Positions 1 to 13,394 of a stretch of 64,000 nucleotides of DNA are shown piece by piece. The stretch is from Cyprinodon diabolis. Taxonomy: Eukaryota; Chordata; Actinopteri; Cyprinodontiformes; Cyprinodontidae. A program made the translations under genes and the position numbers. Below the pieces are notes generated by a model that worked only from the letters and a program-made list of their open reading frames with translations, made no database searches and had not been told where the DNA came from. Location: NCBI GenBank assembly GCA_030533445.1, contig CM060065.1, positions 3,267,841 through 3,331,840 of the forward strand, in the 5' to 3' direction. Each line of letters opens with the position of its first letter. Position 1 is the first letter of the stretch.

Positions 1-712
1 TAGTACTAGATTTAGCGAGGTTCTGTTGGGTCTGGTTCAGTTGCCTTCCCTTTATACTCAACAGTTATCTTGGTTACCTTGATTGGACCGATTTTTGCAC
101 GATTTCAAAAGGCTACTGTAAATGGGCTTAATGCAAACCAATAGCAGTGAAGCGATCAGCTGTGAATTCCTCACGGAAAGCTGTCACCGCTCTTCTGTCA
201 CGGAATGGGGACGATCTTTCCTGACAAAAACCAAGTGCACACATTTTATTTTTTAGAGCAGGATTTCCTCTACTTGCACTCAAAACTTTTAATTCCCACA
301 TTCACGACTTCTGCTTTGTCTCCAATCTGTTCTCTTCACCATCACATCTGTTTCTGCTCTATTCTCCATCAAATCTGTTCTCTCAGATCTAATGCTTCTT
401 ACAGAGATATTTTCTCCTCTCATTTACTTTTGCAGTCTTATGGGAAAAGATAAAAATACAAAAAATGCACAGTAACCTATTTACACTGGATTTTAAGTTA
501 TTGTTGGATTCAAACTAAACAGAAAGTTTGGTAGACAGATAAATATAATATCCAGATATAATATGCAGCAATCTCCCCTATTTACTATTAGGCCAAAACT
601 ACTGTCACTTTCAAATTGATGCAAAGTGTGTTGCGTTGAGAAACACATTTTTTTGTATGTAGTTTAAAGTGAAACAGAGGAGCCTTCCCTCTTGTTTCAT
701 GGTAATATTCAG
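1..712. other. Intergenic, no gene seen
   Basis: AT-rich DNA without a coding region that resembles a known protein. The only open frame, at 205-453, is a serine- and cysteine-rich translation of pyrimidine-rich DNA and has no splice context or protein-like pattern. I see no clear repeat family here. Confidence 0.6.
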
Positions 713-880
713 TGCCTGGTGAAAGTATTCGGCCCCCTTGAACTTATCGCCAAATTTCAGGCTTCAAAGATAAAGATTTAAAAAAACATTGCAATTCTTT
801 GTGGAGAATCAAGAAGTAGAAGGAGATTTATTGGCTGTTTTAAACTTTTTTACCAAAAAAATTAAAAGAATAATATATAA
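713..880. mobile_element. Tc1/mariner-like transposon end fragment
   Basis: The stretch opens with a terminal-repeat sequence of the kind 'cagtgcctggtgaaagtatt' followed by 'cggcccccttgaac'. I know this as the terminus of a Tc1/mariner-like family common in fish and frogs. The next ~150 bases (attention to 'tttcaggcttcaaa' and 'ggagatttattggctgtttt') follow the same family. No second terminus or transposase is visible, so this is a truncated, immobile copy. The family name is from memory of the motif, not from a search. Confidence 0.6.
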
Positions 881-1089
881 TATTTTATTAATTAGTAACA
901 ATATTGACTAGGGCCTACGAAACAAAAAAAAAATAATTGCCATTTTCCTTATTTTTTTTATAATCTCTAATTGTGGTTAACTCTCCATAAGCTCCTGTAA
1001 CTTTATGTAGCATTAAATGTAAAAAAAATAAATAAAGAAAATCCTTTTATTGTCCAACAATGGAGAAATACCCTCTCTGCTTTTAACCC

Positions 1090-1232
1090 ATCTCCTTGGG
1101 GAGCAGTGGGCTGCCATTGTGCGGCGCCCAGGGAGCAGTGTGGGGTTAAGTGTGGCAGTCTGTGGGGAACCAACCAGATACTTGCAACCTTTTCACAGCA
1201 CAAGCTTACTGCTCTAACCACAAGGCCAATAC
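1090..1232 (-). repeat. tRNA-like SINE head fragment
   Basis: Read on the minus strand, the block begins with a tRNA-like A box (GGCCTTGTGGTTAGAGCAG). About 35 bases later comes a degenerate B box (GGTTGCAAGTATC). This is the spacing of a polymerase III promoter in a tRNA-derived SINE. The body also has the 'gggagcagtgggctgcc' and 'gcggcgcccagggagcag' segments seen in a dispersed fish repeat. No poly-A tail or target duplication was found. The B box has lost the usual TTCGA core, so the copy is probably inactive. Confidence 0.45.
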
Positions 1233-1547
1233 TCCCCCTAAAGAAACCCTTTAAAGAGGAATGCTTTATCATTGGCAGAAGTAGGAAGGAGCTGGTTAAA
1301 TATTCTTCAACAATCTTTAAAGGGATTTTGATTTTTAGGAACATTTTCAGAAGAGTAATCACTTTATCAAATCAATTTAAACATAATTTATCAATACCAA
1401 AGGAAAATCAAATTTTGCAGTAACTCAGCGTTTTCTTAACCAGGCGTTATAGATGTAGATAAAGAGGAGATAAGTTTGGAAACCTCTCTTCAAAAAGCTG
1501 CTCAGCACGGCATCATTCTCCCTCTGGTGAAAATGGGTCAGAGCCAA

Positions 1548-3420
1548 AGGCAGATCCCCAAGTCAGGAAGGACCCCGGCTCCTTCAGGTCAGGGAGGACC
1601 CCGGCTCCTTCAGGTCAGGGAGGACACCAGGTCCCGCGAGTCAGGGAGGACCCCGGCTCCTTCAGGTCAGGGAGGACCCCGGCTCCTTCAGGTCAGGGAG
1701 GACCCCGGCTCCTTCAGGTCAGGGAGGACACCAGGTCCCGCGAGTCAGGGAGGACCCTGGCTCCCGCGAGTCACGGAGGACCCTGGCTCCCGCGAGTCAG
1801 GGAGGACCCCGGCTCCTTCAGGTCAGGGAGGACACCAGGTCCCGCGAGTCAGGGAGGACCCCGGCTCCTTCAGGTCAGGGAGGACCCCGGCTCCTTCAGG
1901 TCAGGGAGGACCCCGGCTCCTTCAGGTCAGGGAGGACCCCGGCTCCCGCGGGTCACGGAGGACCCTTGCTCCCGCGGGTCACGGACGACCCTGGCTCCCG
2001 CGAGTCACGGACGACCCTGGCTCCCGCGAGTCAGGGAGGACCCCGGCTCCTTCAGGTCAGGGAGGACCCCAGGTCCCGCGAGTCAGGGAGTACCCCGGCT
2101 CCTTCAGGTCAGGGAGGACCCCAGGTCCCGCAGGTCAGGGAGGACCCCAGGTCCCGCGGGTCAGGGAGGACCCCAGGTCCCGCGGGTCAGGGAGGACCCT
2201 GGCTCCCGCAGGTCAGGGAGGACCCCAGGTCCCGCGGGTCAGGCAGGACCCCGGCTGCCGCGGGTCAGGGAGGACCCTGGCTCCCGCGAGTCAGGGAGGA
2301 CCCTGGCTCCCGCGAGTCAGGGAGGACCCTGGCTCCCGCGGGTCAGGGAGGACCCTGGCTCCCGCGGGTCAGGGAGGACCCCGGCTCCCGCGGGTCAGGG
2401 AGGACCCCGGCTCCTTCAGGTCAGGGAGGACCCCGGCTCCTTCAGGTCAGGGAGGACCCCAGGTCCCGTAAGTCAGGGAGGACCCTGGCTCCCGCGGGTC
2501 AGGGAGGACCCTGGCTCCCGCGAGTCAGGGAGGACCCTGGCTCCCGCGGGTCAGGGAGGACCCCGGCTCCTTCAGGTCAGGGAGGACCCCAGGTCCCGTA
2601 AGTCAGGGAGGACCCTGGCTCCCGCGGGTCAGGGAGGACCCTGGCTCCCGCGGGTCACGGAGGACCCCAGCTCCCGCGGGTCACGGAGGACCCCGGCTCC
2701 CGCGGGTCACGGAGGACCCCGGCTCCCGCGGGTCACGGAGGACCCTTGCTCCCGCGGGTCACGGACGACCCTTGCTCCCGCGGGTCACGGACGACCCTTG
2801 CTCCCGCGAGTCACGGACGACCCTGGCTCCCGCGAGTCAGGGAGGACCCCGGCTCCTTCAGGTCAGGGAGGACCCCAGGTCCCGTGAGTCAGGGAGGACC
2901 CTGGCTCCCGCGGGTCAGGGAGGACCCCGGCTCCTTCAGGTCAGGGAGGACCCTGGCTCCCGCGGGTCAGGGAGGACCCCAGGTTCCGCGAGTCAGGGAG
3001 GACCCTGGCTCCCGCGGGTCAGGGAGGACCCCGGCTCCTTCAGGTCAGGGAGGACCCCAGGTCCCGTAAGTCAGGGAGGACCCTGGCTCCCGCGGGTCAG
3101 GGAGGACCCTGGCTCCCATGGGTCAGGGAGGACCCCAGGTCCCGCGGGTCACGGAGGACCCCGGCTCCCGCGGGTCACGGAGGACCCCGGCTCCCGCGGG
3201 TCACGGAGGACCCTTGCTCCCGCGGGTCACGGACGACCCTTGCTCCCGCGGGTCACGGACGACCCTTGCTCCCGCGAGTCACGGACGACCCTGGCTCCCG
3301 CGAGTCAGGGAGGACCCTGGCTCCTTCAGGTCAGGGAGGACCCCAGGTCCCGCGAGTCAGGGAGGACCCTGGCTCCCGCGGGTTAGGGAGGACCCCGGCT
3401 CCCGCGAGTCAGGGAAGACC
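1548..3420. repeat. GC-rich minisatellite, 26-bp unit
   Basis: A tandem array of about 72 units with a 26-bp period and consensus close to ggtcagggaggaccccggct plus a 6-base variable end. Units differ at two places: 'agggagga', 'acggagga' or 'acggacga' in the first half, and 'ccttca', 'cccgcg' or 'aggtcccgcg' types in the second half. The order of unit types repeats: a run of 'acgga(g/c)ga' units near 1950-2030 recurs near 2660-2840 and 3150-3310, so blocks of many units were duplicated. Because 26 is not a multiple of 3, successive units are read in rotating frames. This produces long open frames (331, 211 and 204 residues) that are artefacts. There is no start context or splice site for a gene. 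Confidence 0.95.
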
Positions 3421-5159
3421 CCCGTCAGGCAGCACCTGTTCATAAATCCATGGTTCTTCAGCAGCATCGGGCAACTGCTCTGCTGTAATTCTTGCTGGGG
3501 ATCTTTATTTGTATAGTATTTATAAAGTTCACAACTGCAAGTTGATTTGGGATCCCTCTGCCTAAAATTGGTACAGATTTTTTATCATTCCTGAACAAAA
3601 TTGTTGTTATAAAATGATATACATACAAATATTACCACAACTTAGCTGGTATCCTATGGGCATTGCAGGACTGCACAACTCTGCCAAGTCCCATCTGAAT
3701 CATTGACAGGCCAGGATGGACACACTAAGGTCATCCTGCATATCAAGTAACCCAGACGGTGGATTAGGGCCTGTTTAAGGGGGCAGTTTATCCCATTATT
3801 GACATCTGGCAAATTATTTCCACTCACAGACAAAATTTTAGGAAAGTTAGCAAGGCAGCTTTATTTGTATAGTATTTATAAAGTTCACAATTTCAAGTGC
3901 TTTAAACCAAGCAAAGCATTAGTGTGATGCAGAAAAAAAACACTAAAAAGTAAAACAATAAAAAGTAAAATAAAAAAAGAGCAGGTGGGTCTTCAACATG
4001 GATGCAAATAAACATTTTCAGCTGATCTGAATCTTTCCAGACATATAGAGCATAGAAGCTGAATGCAGCTTCTCCAGGTGTGGTTCTGACTTGAAACTGA
4101 TAAAAGACCCGATCCAGATGACCTGAGCAATCTGGTGGCTAATATGTCACCCATGCTAATATGAATATTTACATCTAAATTTAAATAATGTTGAAATATC
4201 ACATAAAAATGTTTATGAATAGGATTAATATAACTAACCTGGTGATGCAGTTCATTACATGACTGGTGCTCCTCTGACAATCTTTCCCACTCGAGTCTCA
4301 CCTGCTCTAACTCCCACTGATGACACAAATCCTGTCATGACTTTTCTTCCATAAGTTGGAAGAAGATAAAAAAGGGATTCACTCAACAAGTTATGTAACT
4401 ATGACTTAAAACTAATAAAACATTTTACAACAGAAACACATTATGTGAAAATAGAAATATATGTGTACATTTCACAGATCATAATCTATAACCATGACAA
4501 CAATTAGGCAGAGTTTTGTGTTACCACATTAAAAGAAGAGGAAGAAAAGGGAAGGATGGACCTGCCTTCAGATGAAAGATGCAGAATCATTTGAATATTA
4601 AATATTCAAATAAAAAAAATGCAACAAAATAATTCACAGAGTGCCTATTTATTATGCATAAACTAATTTCTAAGAAGTCTGAATGGTGCAAAACTAAAGC
4701 AAGGATCAAACATTTAAAAATAAACAATGATAAATATTTTCTCTATGAGGAAATCAATCTACAGTATTTTTTCCCTGAATGAGGACATGGAAAACTATTT
4801 CCTGTAATAATTCATTCAAATCAAAGCTATTCTGCTTTAGAGACTAAACCAGGAGGATCATTTACATGACAGTCACCATTTAAGATGATGATGGACTTCT
4901 GAAAGTAAACTAATTTTAACTGTGATTATGTATTAAATAGTTAAAATAGAAACACTTTAAGCTACCTAGTTTATTCTCTTTCTCCTGTGTTGGTGATGAG
5001 CGCAGAATCTTCTCACTGACATCTCTGAGCATTCCTGAACGCCTCACTGCTGCAGCGCTGCATAACTTTCCTTAAACAGCTGTAGTTCAGTCATATAACA
5101 GTGATCATCCATTAGAACCATTCAGTAATAGCGGTCTGTTGACCAAACTGCCTGCAGCG
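3421..5159. other. Intergenic, no gene seen; weak LINE-tail-like segments
   Basis: No convincing coding sequence. Two short similar segments at about 3502-3533 and 3861-3900 read 'ctttatttgtatagtattta' and then 'taaagttcacaa'. This resembles the reverse complement of a LINE 3' end common in fish. The open frame at 3993-4328 on the minus strand has no recognisable domain. Confidence 0.5.
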
Positions 5160-5277
5160 TTTTTTTTATCCAAAACATTATTGAAAAGTTGCAAATTCCG
5201 AAACATTGACAAAAAATATCACAAGATATAGAACAGTATCTCCAAGATAAGTGTTCAATAATGGAGTACAATTAGAA

Positions 5278-7600
5278 TTAAGATATAACATACTTTAACT
5301 TCAATAAATAATGGAAGACATTTAAACACACAAAACAAGGCAAGATATTTTGCATTTCTCCAAATATTTCCTGAATTACGTTAACAGTGTGTACACATTT
5401 TTTATTGTTGATTCTTTGGATACAATTGAAGTCATTTTTTAAATAATTTTCAAACACAGGGAAGAAAGGTCGACCTTTGGAAAATTTGGTTTTCTCTATG
5501 TGGAATTTTGCAATTAGAATCATGAAGTTAACCAAGAATTGCATTTTCCCATCATTATTAGTATATTGTAGGATAATCTCTTTGGTTTGTAATTGAATTG
5601 GTGTGTTGGAGTGCGATATGATGTAAATCTCAACTTCTTTCCAGAATATCTGAAAATTTACATTCAAAAAATAGATGATTAATTATTTCCTCCTTAGTAT
5701 TACAGAATACACAGATGACATCAATAATGACAAATTTAGCTAAAAACGCGTTAGTAGGGTAAATGTTATGTATAATTTTCTATTGGATTTCTGTTATTTT
5801 GTTAGAAATAGCATATTTGTGTGGAAGGAGCCATGTTATTTTCCAGTTAATATCAGGGAAAGAGGAGTGCCATTCAAGTTTCCCTCTCGGAGTAATTTCC
5901 CTTTTCCTAAAAAAAAAAAAATAGTTCCTTATATGTTTATTGTTACATTGATGACTTATAAAGTTTACACCATTAATAAAGAGGGTGAGGTTCACTTTCT
6001 CTGCCTCTTGCTTTTCAAAATGACCTTTAAGTACTTGAAGAAAACCATTTATCACCATTTGGAATTCTTTATAGGTAATGGGAAAGATTTTGGATTTAAG
6101 AAATTCTTCGTAACTGAAATGTCACCTTTGTTATTTTGTGAATCCTTAAGATATATTATTCCTTTGTCAATCCATAGTTTCAGAAATAAAGATTTATTTT
6201 CCTAGTAATGAATTGGTTGTTCCAGATACTAGTTCTGTGCAGGGAGAAATGGACAAAGGACAATTTTGCTGCTGATAAAGCTTGTTGTTGAAATTTAGAC
6301 AATTTTAGTGGAAATTTTGAAACCTCATAATCACAATTTAGAAGAAAGGATAAGCCTCAGATTTTTCTAAAAATATTCTGTGGTATAAAGAACCAAAGAA
6401 ATTCTGGCTTTTTTAAACATTCTTTCATCCATTTTATCTTAAAGGTACGGTTCATATCCATGTAGTCTAACAGTTCAATGCAACCATTACCTCTCAGGGA
6501 TAAGATCTCTTTTTTTAACTAGTGGCCTTTGTTTTTCCAAACAGAATTAATTAGGGTGTTTATTTCTTTACAAAGGGACTGTTGAACAAAGAGAGAAAGT
6601 AGGATATACAAACCTAGAGATGCCATCTGCTTTACTCAGAAGAACAAACATGGACAGGTATATTTGAAGCCACATATTGAAAAAACTTTTAGTTTTCTGT
6701 ATCTTTGGTCTAAACTGTTTTGTTTGACGTTTAGTGAGATCTTTAGAGATATGAATTCCTAAATACTTAACACTTTTTAACAGGTATTTTACATACATGT
6801 ATCTCATTTGTGTTATAGAGACACATTATTTCACATTTTGTTAAATTATGTTTTAAACCTGATGCAACAGAAAAGGTGTCAATCAACATAAGTGCTGTAT
6901 CTATTTGTAATTTATTTTCCAAGAATAATACTGTATCATCAGCCAGTTGAGTTATCCTGATCTCTCTATCAAAGATCTTTAAACCTCTAAGTTCTCTGTC
7001 GAACTTGTATTGAGAGGAATTCAACAACTATAAGAAAAAGAAATGGAGAGCCTTGCTGGACTGACCTACAAACTGAAAATCTTTTTGCAGTATTTGGAAA
7101 TAACATTACACAGCTACTAATATCTTTATAAAGCATTCTAATATATGATATAAAATGTTCACCAAAGCCAAATAATTAGAGATTTAAATAAAAATTGATG
7201 TTCTACACTGTCAAATGCCTTAAAGGAATCCAAAATAGAATTAAAGCTTCTGTATCAATATATATTGCAGCTAATGTGACGATTGTTTTGAGTTTCATTT
7301 ATTATTTCGTTTGAACCTTTTCTTAGACGCCTGGCCAGAATTAGAGTATTTTGTAGTCGACATTGAGCAATATAATTGGTCTCCAGTTATCCAATAGAAG
7401 GTGGTCTTTGTCTGGCTTGGGAATGAAAGTTATAATGCCCTGCTTCATTGTTGGTGTCATTTCTTCATTCACTGTGCATTCTTGCAGCATTTCAAACAAA
7501 AAGTTTTCAATTATATCCCAAAAGCGTTGGTAAAATTCAACAAGGAGACCATCGATTCCTGGAGATTTACCTTTTTTCATTTTTTACAGCTTCAAAAATT
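5278..7600 (-). pseudogene. L1 ORF2 reverse transcriptase and C-terminal part, broken
   Basis: The part at 7341-7580 carries the RT segment with 'KGKSPGIDGL', 'FIPKPDKD' and 'DNWRPIILLN', which are RT blocks of L1-like elements. The part at 6767-7027 carries 'QLADDTVLFL', the catalytic ADD box, followed by 'FSVASGL'. The 5278-5667 frame matches the region after RT. The pieces lie in different frames with stops between them, so no protein can be made. Two younger L1 copies in this window (about 28.6-31.3 kb and 47.7-50.8 kb) carry the same blocks, which supports the assignment. Confidence 0.85.
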
Positions 7601-8670
7601 TCGGTTTTTCACAGTTTAGTTTAAAATGGTCTTTGGTTTTTTTAATGAATTCTTCATTTTTTGTTAAATAATAATTCGAACAGTATAGATCAGAGTAAAA
7701 TTGAAAGACATGGCTTGCTAAAACAGTTGGGTTGGAAGTTATTGAGCTATTTATTTTTAGAGCTGTGATATTATTCCTTTTATAGTTTATTTTTTTCAGG
7801 GCAAAAATATAACTTGTGTTGTTCTCTCCTTCCTCTTACCATTTAGCTCTGGAGCGTATGAAGGCTCCCTTAGTCATATTAATATATAACTGATCTAAAT
7901 CAACTTTCAGCTTTCCCAGTTTAATTTCTTCCTCTAAACTACAGGAGCTTTTATTTACCAGGATATTAAAGTTCTTTCATAAGGTCAGATTCTTTAAGAT
8001 TGTTTCTTTTTTTCATTTTCTTACCATGTCTAATTGTTGACTCTGATTTTAAATTTAAAGGATTCCCATTTTTGTATATTACTTAGTTCTTTCTCTTTAG
8101 AAATATTTTCGGCAATTGCTTTGACTGAGTGATGAAAGGATTCATCTTTAAGTATACTACAATTTAATTTTCAATAACCAAGTAATGTTACTTTTTTTTG
8201 TAGTGGATTAACAAAGGAAATGAGTTTCATTTTGTGATCTGAAAAGGGGGCATAACTATGTGAAATTTCAGAAACATCTTGCATAGTGTATGAAGATACT
8301 AACCACATATATATACGAGATTGTAAAGAGCCACTAGCATTACTCTATGGGCCGGATCTATCAAAGGTTTGCGTGTATAAAAACGTGAGCTATTTCACTG
8401 CGCACGCTAAAAAATGTACAAACTGATCTATCAACAGCGTGCTAAAAGGATTTGGTCTTTAAAACGTGCTAAATAGCGCCTCTTATCCATTTAGTACTTT
8501 TTCTGCAATGAATATGCAATATGGGGCGTTTACACGCAAAAGTGCGTCTTGTGGGAGGAGAACATGTAAATATATTAATTTAGCACTCGCAAAGTGATTT
8601 ATCAAACCTGAAAGCAATTTTGCTAACGGTATCTGACTCTATATTTATCACGTTTCAAAAGAAGGTGCAA

Positions 8671-9045
8671 ATGGTCTGTATGCGTAATTGCGCACACATG
8701 GCAGCGGTTATTGTCGCAAGAAGGAGACATCGAAATGAAGCAAGGAGACGCAGAGAACGCATTTTTTCACTCCGTGTGAATATTTTTGGAATGAACGAGG
8801 AAACGATCATCAAAACGTATCGTTTATCCAGCATTGCCATTTTGGAGCTGTTGGGGGAACTCCGAATGGATTTGGAGCCAGCCACAAGGAGGACCCACGC
8901 AACACCAGATATCACAAAACTCCTTGCAACGTTGCACTTTTTTGCATCTGGGTCATTCCAGCGTACGGTTGCAGCGAGAGCTGGGATCTCCCAATCTAAT
9001 TTTTCAGAAGTGCTGTCCGACGTTCTAAATGCCATGTCGCCCTGA
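8671..9045 (+). pseudogene. Harbinger transposase, N-terminal fragment (HARBI1-like)
   Basis: From the ATG at 8671 the frame encodes an arginine-rich start (A-R-R-R-H-R), then 'ERIFSLRVNIF' and the conserved segment 'LLATLHFFASGSFQRTVAAR' with 'GISQSNFS' after it. This is the helix-turn-helix-like region just before the DDE domain in Harbinger/HARBI1 transposases, where families show L-R-F-x-A-x-G-S-F-Q. The frame stops after ~125 residues, against about 350 in intact proteins. The catalytic Asp and Glu residues are missing. Confidence 0.8.
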
Positions 9046-9278
9046 CGCCCTACCGGAGAACCCCGACCCCTGCGCCTGTGGAGCAACATGCCAATGCTGC
9101 GGGGATGCGTACGCGCAGTCATCTCATCCACAGTCCCATTGTGAGCCATTTGGTATGTGCATTTTTCTACAGGCCAATACAAAACACCTGTTTTTGTTTT
9201 TTGTTGTTTTTTTTTGTTTTTACTGCAGTGAAGTAGAAATTCAGCCACATACCACCTTAGGGAATAAAGGTTGCCAAG

Positions 9279-9390
<112 letters not shown>

Positions 9391-10573
9391 AATTTTTTTT
9401 TTTTTTTTTGGAGGGGGTAGGGGTGTCACTGTAAGATTAAAATTTCTTAATGCACTAGTTTGCACAAACTACATTGCCGCAAACCACAAAACGCGCAAAA
9501 CCATCATTTAAATAGGGCGTATCAAACAGTTTTGCACCTGCCACCAGTTACGCAATCGCTCTTGTTAAATCACCCGCAAACCATGGTTCAGCCCCTCGCG
9601 CAAAATTCCAGTTTGCGAGCGCAAATTACTGCACGCAAAATTGGATCTTGATAAATCCGGCCCCATGTGTTTTCCTTTTGGTAAGGGTGAATGAATTGCC
9701 AAGCATCTATAACATTGAGTTCCTCACTTACCGGTAAATATGAAATCACTTTAAATGTGGAATTGGAAGGCATCCTTGCTGGGAATCTATCCATTAAGTC
9801 ATCAGCTGAATCATTTAGGTCACCACCCTCTATTAGGTGAGCCTCTTTATATTTCTCTTTGAGCTTCTTAAGTTTTGCAGTCATTTGGATGATCATGTTT
9901 TTAGATAGAGCTTTGTTATTATGACCATCAGAATTACATTATTAACTCTCAGCACCAAAATAATCCATCTACCTTCTTTGGAAGAATGAGATTCTATAAC
10001 ATCACATTTGAATTAATTAAAACAAAATAGCAACTCCTGCTGAATTGTTAGAAGCATGACTTAAATTTGTTCCCCTCATTAACTTCTCCAAATCTTGCAA
10101 TCATCTTCACTGTGTTTCTTGTAAAAAAATAAATAAATCTGTATTAGACCTTCTAAAAAACAGAAAAATTGACTTTATTTTGGTTGTATTGCATATACCA
10201 TTGACATTTAGAGAAAGTATCTTAAGGTTAATAAAATTAGTGGTTGCCATATAAATGAAAATAAAAAATAATGCTGACAAACTATAACACTTAACAGAAA
10301 AACAGTAAGAAAAGAGCTCAATTAAACGCTCTCTACCTTAAGAGAAAGTGGGAAATACTTGATGAGTATCAGTCATCTAATTAACTGTTTGTATGCCAGA
10401 ACATTGCTTATAATAAGCTTTCTCAAACTTTCTTTTTCCCTTTTTTCTTTTTAACCTGTATGTAGGTATCTTAGTCAGCATGTAGGACTCTCATGCAGTG
10501 AATTTAACCCCATCTATGTAAACAATCGACCTTGAGGTCTGCGGCTACACGAAGGTTCATTTTCTTTAGGATG

Positions 10574-10870
10574 TCAGCATTGCGTGATTCTCTCCAGATT
10601 GTGCTCCTGAAGGATGTTGAATCGGATGATGACTGGAAGCGGTTTGCCATCATCCCTCAAGCGCCCCACTCTGTGCATCGTGTCAACGAGGAAACCCAGC
10701 TTGTTTTTTTCATCTGGTGCAATCTGGCTCAATATTTGGAAGACGTCCTGCCTCACGTTTTCATTTCCTTTTTCAAGGAGGTTGATGAGACACAGATTCC
10801 ATCTTCTGCTATATCTTTCCCCCTCTTCGGTTTTTTCTTTCAGATCATCCACTCTTTTGTCCAGTTTCAT
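10574..10870 (-). pseudogene. L1 ORF1 (RNA-binding) fragment
   Basis: A 98-residue frame with 'VDDLKEKTEEGERYSRRWNL', then 'DTMHRVGR' and 'PVIIRFN'. This is the pattern of the RRM-like domain of L1 ORF1: a coiled-coil end, then a conserved R-R-N-L, then H-R-V-G. ORF1 proteins coat LINE RNA. The frame has no intact N-terminal coiled coil, and the whole LINE is degenerate, so it is a relic. Confidence 0.75.
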
Positions 10871-11150
10871 TTTTTATCTTCTGTTTCTTTAGCTTTCATC
10901 TCTTCTTTTGCCTCTTTTATGTCAGCAGTGTTTTGTTTTAATTGCTGCTCAAATACAGAAAAACTGCTTGATGTAAGAGTTAGAAACCTTTTCCCTGTTG
11001 TTTCCTCATGGTTTCTTCGGGTTTGGACTTTTGCTGGGAGTCTCGGGAAGAGGAGTAGCTAAGCCGTAGAAACTCTCCTCTGGCTCCACGTCCATCATCA
11101 AACTTCCTTTTTGAATCTTTTTGAATGATTTTCTGAAAATGCTTTTTCAT

Positions 11151-11729
11151 TAGAAAAATGGTAACAATTTGATTCCATAATAAACTGTTTCATTAAAACA
11201 TGCATCACAAACAACTACAGGTGCTTGGCTCCAGGTACTTAGAGATTCACTTCCATACAGAAAGCCCACATTCATATCTTCAGGTAACATGGAGTACATG
11301 TCAGACTTAATAATATTACTTTAGCGATAGTTTCAAAGTGTTGCTTTGTTGTATATCTCGTACCGTGTCTTTTGGTTGTGCTGTTCTTTTTTCATCTCGT
11401 TACAGGTGATGAAGCAGACTGAAAATGTTTTGTCATTGTCTCCTTCCTATCTCTTCTTTCTTTCATCTTTTCTCTTTTTTTTCTCTTTCCTTTTTCTTCT
11501 TCTGTTTTTCTGCTCTATTTACATTGCAGTGTCCATATAAACTGTAAAACTCCCTGCATAATTATAATAAAGCAATTTATATGCATGAAACAAGTGGAGC
11601 AATATGGCAATTGCTATACTGCTCCACTTGTGAAAGTAAAATCTGTTGGGCTCTTTTTGGCATCAAGACTATTATTCTTATTGCCACAATGCCAGACAGG
11701 ACACTGTAAAAAAAAAAAAAAAACATGCT

Positions 11730-11780
<51 letters not shown>

Positions 11781-12530
11781 ATATATATATATATATAATG
11801 TGTTAACAATGTATTTGAATGTAACGTATGTATTTTAACTTAATGCATGTTTTTAGGATGTCTTTCAACATCTGTCCAGGGACAGCTGATGTAAAATGCT
11901 GTTAAGGCTAATTCTGCTACATTTACAAAAATCTTTATTGATGTACGTTGTCCCCATCAAATAAACTAATCAATAAATAAAATAGATAATTCAATATAGT
12001 GGCTCCAGTGATGAATCTTCACAGTAAAATGTCCTGGATGACACCATTTGATGTTCACAAGCGCTGCCACCCCATCTCCTTTGAATTTTCTAAGACAAAC
12101 TTAGTAATTTATAATACATAGAATTTATACAAAACGAATTCTCGTTTAAGAGCGTTATGACAAAAACTAGATACAGCACTGGGACTTCATCAACAGCCGA
12201 TACCGCACCGTGACGTCACAAACCAGTAGGTGGCAGTAGTGTTCTTTGACAAACATGGATGCCTCCAGTAAAGCACATTCACATGAAAATTACTCTGAAT
12301 TAAAAACACTGAACATTTATTGAACACGATGGACTAATTTCATATTTAAAGAACTTTCAGGAGTTTGAATTCTGAATATGACCGGGCTTTTCCTTTAACA
12401 TTTTTTCCTGAATTACTTTTGTACTTTAAGTAGTTTTAAAAGTGGTCCTTTTACGGCTTTACTGTAGTAAAAAGCTGAACTTGATACCCTAACAAAGGTG
12501 TTTTTTAACAGTAGGATTTCTGCTTCTTTT
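11151..12530. other. Intergenic; pyrimidine tract and (TA)n, no gene seen
   Basis: AT-rich DNA. A strongly pyrimidine-rich plus-strand tract spans about 11380-11520. It is followed by a 17-base A-run at about 11708 and a (TA)n repeat at 11733-11800. A CRE-like TGACGTCA lies near 12211, but I see no exon next to it. Confidence 0.6.
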
Positions 12531-12533
12531 TGA

Positions 12534-13110
12534 GTGATAAACATTGGCTGCATTCTTATCTACGAGATGCATCCTCCGAAGGCGAGATTTGAAGGTCGAT
12601 TACATCACAGCATGTCGCCCAGGTCTGGTCGGATTCCAAAACTCGTTGTTATGCAGCCTAAAAATTCCTCCTTTTTGTCCGTTTTGAAGGACGGGTCCAG
12701 TGTGTCCTATCTATACTCGTCACCCAGGATTCATTGCGAGACCAAGGAAGCCGGCTGCTTCTTGATCAGAAGAAAAACTTACTTGGCACCGAACAGTGGT
12801 GAAATGGATGAAAATGGTTTTAATGGTTATTGAGTCAGATATGTGGCGGTAATGTTTGGTTTATCTAAAGGTTTTATCTGTTACTGTGTAAATGGGTTTG
12901 GCTGGAATTTAAGGACAGATTCTAATTTATTATAATGTGGGAACTATAAATCAGCGGATTTTTATTTTTTAATTAGTAATTGCAAGTATTTTTTGTTGTT
13001 GAATATAAGAGCTTTTGCTGATATATAATTCTACATACATTGTTTAGATTGACTTATATCTTTCTACCCCTTCTATACAATAGAATAGAATAGAATAGAA
13101 AATCCCTTTA
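12534..13110. repeat. Dispersed non-autonomous repeat; inverted copy at 56.5-57.2 kb
   Basis: The segment and the reverse complement of 56540-57155 share a long colinear similarity. Shared strings include 'attcattgcgagaccaag', 'gccggctgct', 'gaacagtggtgaaa', 'gttactgtgtaaatgggttt' and 'ggctggaatttaaggacaga'. Both copies end in a LINE-type tail of tagaatagaa units followed by 'aatccctttatt' (13073-13110). The open frame at 12534-12833 reads through this repeat and is not a gene. The class is uncertain; the 'ggctgcatcctccgaagg' end suggests a DNA transposon. Confidence 0.7.
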
Positions 13111-13394
13111 TTGAAAAATGGTCACACAAATGTGGACCTTAGAAAAATGTCTAAGAGAAACATAATAATAAGAGTTAAAATATAAACAATAAAATACTGT
13201 AAAGTGTTTTAACAATATTAAACTGGAGAATAACCAATATGCAGCTATGGACATTTTTACAGTGATGGATATTTGAAAATAGCAGCAACATCAGAGATGT
13301 GCAGAATGACAGCAGCAGGTTATTTAACTGACTAAGGTTTCTATCTTTACATTTGATTTTATTTGTTCCTGCTCACGGTGGTTGGAACCTTTAT

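Noticed and set aside
1476..3516. Long open frames of 331, 211, 204 and 132 residues rich in G, P, R and S
   Set aside because: They are translations of a 26-bp tandem repeat in rotating frames. The longest begins at TTG, which is not a normal eukaryotic start, and no splice sites or UTR signals support a gene.
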